A DNA stretch of 64,000 nucleotides. Origin: Phoronis australis. Its lineage: Eukaryota > Phoronida > Phoronidae. The position numbers and the translations under genes were made by a program. This document shows positions 60,555 to 64,000 of this stretch, in pieces; the stretch's first letter is position 1, and each line of letters begins with the position of its first letter. The notes beneath the pieces are model-generated. The model had not been told where the DNA came from, ran no database searches, and saw only the letters and a list, made by a program, of their open reading frames with translations. The stretch is from assembly GCA_002633005.1 (NCBI GenBank), contig NMRA01000430.1, positions 208,671-272,670 on the forward strand, in the 5' to 3' direction.

Positions 60555-61661
60555 ATGGCTGTGAACGCGAGTAACATAACCGACTACAGCTTATATGGTG
60601 TTTACGGAGAGGTTTTGTGGGCGAGCTGCAGAACGGCTACTGTGTTTTATGGAACAATATCGTCGTTAGCGTGCTTGCTGAACGTTGTAGCTCTCGGAGT
60701 TATTTTGTATTCCAAGATATCAGAGGCTGCTACATTTTACCTCATTAATCTAGCCATCGTCGACTTGATAACGTCAGTTTTACAGATTACTCTTGTTATA
60801 AAGGACCCTGATTGTTACGATACGTACATGATAATTGATACAATGTTTCCATCGCTGATTCAATGTCTGCTATCTGTTGTTTTTTACGGATACTTGCTGA
60901 ACGTCGTGTTCATGACCTTGGATAGGTTTGTTGCTACCTGGAAGCCGTTTTCTTACCAGCGTCTCGTCACCAAAAGGCGCGTCGCGGGTAGTATCGTGTG
61001 CGTCTGGTTTCTGTCCTTCGTCATCGGTTTCTTGCCTTATATAATCAGTTTGTCATCCCTTGAGCAACTAAAGACATCTAGTTATACTCATAACAAGACG
61101 TTAATGGAGGTGTTCTTTACTGATGTGCAAACTAATACGTATACTTGCGGAAAAATTTTGTTGTTTATTGCTTGTTCAATATTCTGTTGGATGCTGTTTG
61201 CATATGTCGTAATATTTCGTGCCATCAGACGTCACCACAAGTTCTTGCAACTCACTCGTCAGCAGAGCAAAGGTATATTGAAGGGGGCAGTCACTTCCGC
61301 TTTAATCGTGGGCTCCTATGCTTTGTGTTGGCTGCCGTTCGCTATAACGGCTCTTGTGCGCAACCTCCCCAAAACGAGAGGTAATTCCAGCCAGGTTCAG
61401 TGGAAGGATGCCAGTTATGGGATCGTCCTACTGAATTCTGTGTGCGATCCTATCATTTATATTATGATAAATACAAAATTCAGATCGTCTCTCGTGAGAG
61501 GGCTGAAGGTGTGTGGTTGTGACTGTCAGCGGCGAGCCAACAGACGGAGCTCCTCCTCCAGTAACAAACTAACTGCCTTAACAACTTTTGACTACGGTAG
61601 ACGGCAGCAGACACGCTCAGCTGATTTAGTCACTGTGGAACAGTGTGAGGGGATGTTGTGA
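60555..61661 (+). CDS. Intronless class A (rhodopsin-like) GPCR, copy 2, 368 residues
   Basis: It begins MAVNAS like copy 1. It keeps NLAIVDL, DRFVATWKPFSYQRLVTKRR, CWLPF and NSVCDPIIYIMINTKFRSSL unchanged. It lacks about ten residues of the first extracellular loop, including two N-glycosylation sites. The second loop has one Cys (NTYTCG) absent from copy 1, and the third loop is shorter and different. The open frame and conserved core suggest both copies are functional paralogs. The ligand is unknown. Confidence 0.9.
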   Translation: MAVNASNITDYSLYGVYGEVLWASCRTATVFYGTISSLACLLNVVALGVILYSKISEAATFYLINLAIVDLITSVLQITLVIKDPDCYDTYMIIDTMFPSLIQCLLSVVFYGYLLNVVFMTLDRFVATWKPFSYQRLVTKRRVAGSIVCVWFLSFVIGFLPYIISLSSLEQLKTSSYTHNKTLMEVFFTDVQTNTYTCGKILLFIACSIFCWMLFAYVVIFRAIRRHHKFLQLTRQQSKGILKGAVTSALIVGSYALCWLPFAITALVRNLPKTRGNSSQVQWKDASYGIVLLNSVCDPIIYIMINTKFRSSLVRGLKVCGCDCQRRANRRSSSSSNKLTALTTFDYGRRQQTRSADLVTVEQCEGML

Positions 61662-62625
61662 GGAATTCGCATCAGCGATCTTAAGGCGAACAACCTTTAC
61701 CATTGAACCTGCACCGTTGAACACTCAGGCCTACAGTACCAATGAGCGCGACCCTGGAAGGGGAATCCTTGCCTCCCTGTAAAAATCTTTCCACACCCCT
61801 AGTACTTACAAATTCCGTGATACGCAACCTGAACTTTCTAGATGAACCCTCTAGTAGTGCATGGAGATTAGGGTTCTGCTGTTCGTGGCAAGGTTTCCAT
61901 TACTACCCGTGCATATAATTATGATGAATTAACTCATAGCTAACTAATATAGTAATCATCTAGAAATTACGTTTGTGTTTAATATCTATTTTTTACAAGC
62001 TCAAATATTTTACACAACTAGAAGTAATGAAATTTAAATGACATTAGCACTGGTATCGAGGTTTTAATTACTCAATATAACACGTATTTAGATTACTATG
62101 TTATTTTGATGGAAAAAACGTCATAAGAAATTGACTCGAAACCCAAATTACAAACAAGTTTGGTTCCTGGTAAGTAATTACACATGATTTGATATTAAAT
62201 TATTTTGTAAACAATTCAGTTCGTAAAACATTTACGGGACTACTAGTTATTTCTGTATTGGTTGTGCATGTCACCTTGGTTTTGGACTGAAAGAATACAA
62301 AATACAATGACGTTAATCAACGGAGTAAATATAAAAATGACAACGTTAGCTTTGATGATCAAGTTTGTATTTATGATCGATAAAAATACGTGCTCCTCTC
62401 CTCAAGCTCGTTACCAGAGATGAAAAGGAGACCGAGGTTGGCGGAATGATGTCATTTATTATAGCAAAATACAAAATGGGAATGAAAATGAAATATAATA
62501 TGGAAAACATAATAATCTCTACTAAGCCTGGACGCACGGAATGAGAATAGATAACTGGTGCATAGTGCAGAGCCGTGCAGCATGCTGCGTGCCTGCCGGA
62601 TACCTAACCCTGACTCCAGCCTTTC
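61662..62625. other. Downstream of GPCR 2, no gene recognised
   Basis: It is collinear with 34276-35165 and then with 36080-36300 of copy A. Only short frames are present. Confidence 0.5.
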
Positions 62626-62752
62626 GTTCAGTAACGCTAAGATCTCGCTAAAAAGCAAGACCTCGCAAGGTTACGTGAGATATTGCCGTGTATTTTAAAT
62701 GAGATCACGTGACTTTTGCTAGGTCCTAGCGTAGGTCCTAGCGTTACTGAAC
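62626..62752. mobile_element. 127-bp MITE with GTTCAGTAACGCTA termini
   Basis: GTTCAGTAACGCTAAGATCT at the left is mirrored by AGGTCCTAGCGTTACTGAAC at the right. The corresponding sites at about 36295 and 41940 lack it, so it is a recent insertion into copy B. Confidence 0.75.
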
Positions 62753-62805
62753 ACACGCCAGGACGTGCTGAGCCTGGAGAGGGAGGTACGTCATGTCCAC
62801 ATGTT

Positions 62806-62950
62806 TTTATCGTAATCTATTTTGCCCGGGGTACGCCACGAGCTATGTTGCAGAGTAAAACAAGAGGAGGATTGCGAATATTGTCATCTATTATGACGTA
62901 AATAGATAAAACTAACTAAGACTCTGCAAGATGGGCATGGACAAAACTCC
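62806..62950. repeat. Outer direct repeat (B2-like)
   Basis: It starts TTTATCGTAATCTATTTTGC and continues CCGGGGTACGCCACGAGC. It matches 63376-63520 with about four differences. Confidence 0.9.
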
Positions 62951-63375
62951 CACCGGTGTGTACAATGAATAGCCCTGAAAGAGGGAACAAAACAAAAGAA
63001 CTGCCTGAAGGGCTTAACGGAAAAGTATAGAACATGAACACAAAACTTGAAAAAACCTAACAGGAAATGTATACGAGAAAAGAGAAAGTGGAACCGACAC
63101 CCGGGATGGGGGGGTGGGGAAAAATGCAGAGAACGAACGTACGTCTTGTAGACGACGAGGTAGGTGGCTCAATGAGAGAGACCACGTTGAACTGAACAAA
63201 GGAAATATGGGCGACCAATCACGTGTCGCGTAGAGAAATGTATGAATACAAAAGTAGGCCCTTGAGGCTATAAATAGAGATGAGTAATGCAAATTAAACC
63301 CTAAGGACTGGGATCAAAATAAAGAGACAAATGTCAAAATAATGACGATAAATGCATTTAACAAGTTAAATTTAA

Positions 63376-63520
63376 TTTATCGTAATCTTTTTTGCCCGGG
63401 GTACGCCACGAGCTATGTTGCAGAGTAAAACAAGAGGAGGATTGCGAATATTGTCATTTATTATGACGTAAATAGATAAAACTAACTAAGACTCTGCAAG
63501 ATGGACATGGACAAAACGCC
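63376..63520. repeat. Inner direct repeat (B1-like)
   Basis: It is the same sequence as 62806-62950, ending ATGGACATGGACAAAACGCC. The intervening 425 bp is purine-rich and carries no supported gene. Confidence 0.9.
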
Positions 63521-63889
63521 ATAATGGCAGCACGGGAATGCTGACATCGCCCATCCGAGGAAGCGGAACCCGGGCAATAACAAGGTTAGACTATGATAAA
63601 ATATAGGTACTAATAACGGTATAACAGAAAACTAGAATACATAAGTCTAGAATATAAAAAACAAGAACATAACGAACTGGAAGTAAAGGTAACTAGAACT
63701 AATGACTAGAAATTGAAGCCTGCAACTACAGACCTTGGGCCACAGGCTGCAACAACAGACCTGACCTAGGGGGCTGAAACCACAGACCCAGAGGAGTGGG
63801 AGGGGCTGAAAAGCAAAGTGAGAGAAGTGGGGAGCTGCAAAAACAGGCTCACCAGGAGTTCAAGAAGCCTGGGGAAGAGGAAAAGTAGA

Positions 63890-64000
63890 CATGTGAATGT
63901 AGTTTCTTAGTGCGTCAGATTTCCAGCGCCCCATGCGTTGGATCACAGGTTCAGGGCCACAGAGGTGGCGGCGCCAATGCGAAAGCTATGTGACGTATAA
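63890..64000 (-). pseudogene. Tyrosine recombinase C-terminal fragment
   Basis: The minus strand reads HSFRIGAATSVA, then in another frame PEPVIQRMGRWKSDALRNYI. HxFR supplies the catalytic His and Arg, and GRWKSDA...Y the last box with its Tyr. This pairing is typical of DIRS/Ngaro-class and Crypton recombinases. One frameshift separates the two boxes, so this copy is probably dead. The gene continues past the window. Confidence 0.68.

Larger units (their letters stand above)
56545..62803. repeat. Segmental duplication copy B (carries GPCR 2)
   Basis: It is collinear with copy A (30419-36334). B-specific sequence lies at about 56765-57965 and 58015-58710. Its right limit is sharp at GTCCACATG (62795-62803), where a retroelement begins. 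Confidence 0.8.
62804..64000 (-). mobile_element. End of a tyrosine-recombinase (Ngaro-like) retroelement
   Basis: On the minus strand the window edge encodes a tyrosine recombinase C terminus. Beyond it come two direct repeats of about 145 bp (63376-63520 and 62806-62950) separated by about 425 bp. Ngaro-type YR retroelements end in such a B1-A2-B2 split-repeat arrangement. The outer end coincides with the break in homology to copy A at 62803/62804. The rest of the element lies outside the window. Confidence 0.55.

Noticed and set aside
63014-63292. Minus-strand 92-codon frame
   Set aside because: Ser/Phe/Leu-rich low complexity from a purine-rich strand inside the retroelement spacer, with no domain.
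62806-63520. Short LTR (TRIM-like) element from the two 145-bp direct repeats
   Set aside because: The repeats lack TG...CA ends and are adjacent to a tyrosine recombinase, so split repeats of a Ngaro-like element fit better.

Overview
The window is animal nuclear DNA, most likely from a highly heterozygous aquatic invertebrate, possibly a deuterostome. The genes have introns with GT/AG borders. The repeat set is BEL/Pao, LINE, Penelope-like, tRNA-derived SINE, a tyrosine-recombinase element and short inverted-repeat elements. No species can be named from the sequence alone.

The first third (about 1.2-22.4 kb) is one multi-exon gene on the + strand. Fourteen coding exons join with consistent phase into 699 codons that I recognise as CWH43 (PGAP2-interacting protein). 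It has an N-terminal polytopic FRAG1/PGAP2-like membrane part and a C-terminal endonuclease/exonuclease/phosphatase-fold part, and acts in GPI-anchor lipid remodelling. Exons 4-5 and exons 8-10 each appear twice. In both cases a single N sits exactly where the sequence restarts, so these look like unmerged alleles rather than real exon duplication. Two minisatellites in this gene begin on an exon/intron junction and so multiply the 5' splice site.

From 23 to 31 kb there is repeat-rich DNA. It holds a degenerate minus-strand gene of a repeat-associated family, a broken LINE reverse transcriptase interrupted by a hAT-like MITE, a perfect 0.33-kb assembly duplication and a short gap at a poly-G run.

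Two intronless class A GPCR genes (33.1-34.3 kb and 60.6-61.7 kb) lie in a dispersed segmental duplication of about 6 kb that also carries a LINE remnant. They differ mostly in their extracellular loops. Only the second copy carries a CTG triplet run.

From 35.5 to 44.9 kb a 3.7-kb block occurs twice, again restarting at a single N. It contains a Penelope-like GIY-YIG remnant, an 80-bp-class minisatellite and a large palindrome that is intact in only one copy. Between the copies is a promoter-like cluster of ETS, E2F and YY1 motifs with no recognisable gene.

From 49.0 to 55.95 kb lies a near full-length but inactivated BEL/Pao LTR retrotransposon. A tRNA-SINE sits in its integrase region, and a 5'-truncated LINE with about 14-bp target duplications splits its 3' LTR.

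The right end (62.8-64.0 kb) appears to be the end of a Ngaro-like tyrosine-recombinase retroelement with split direct repeats. Its insertion point is defined by two empty sites elsewhere in the window.
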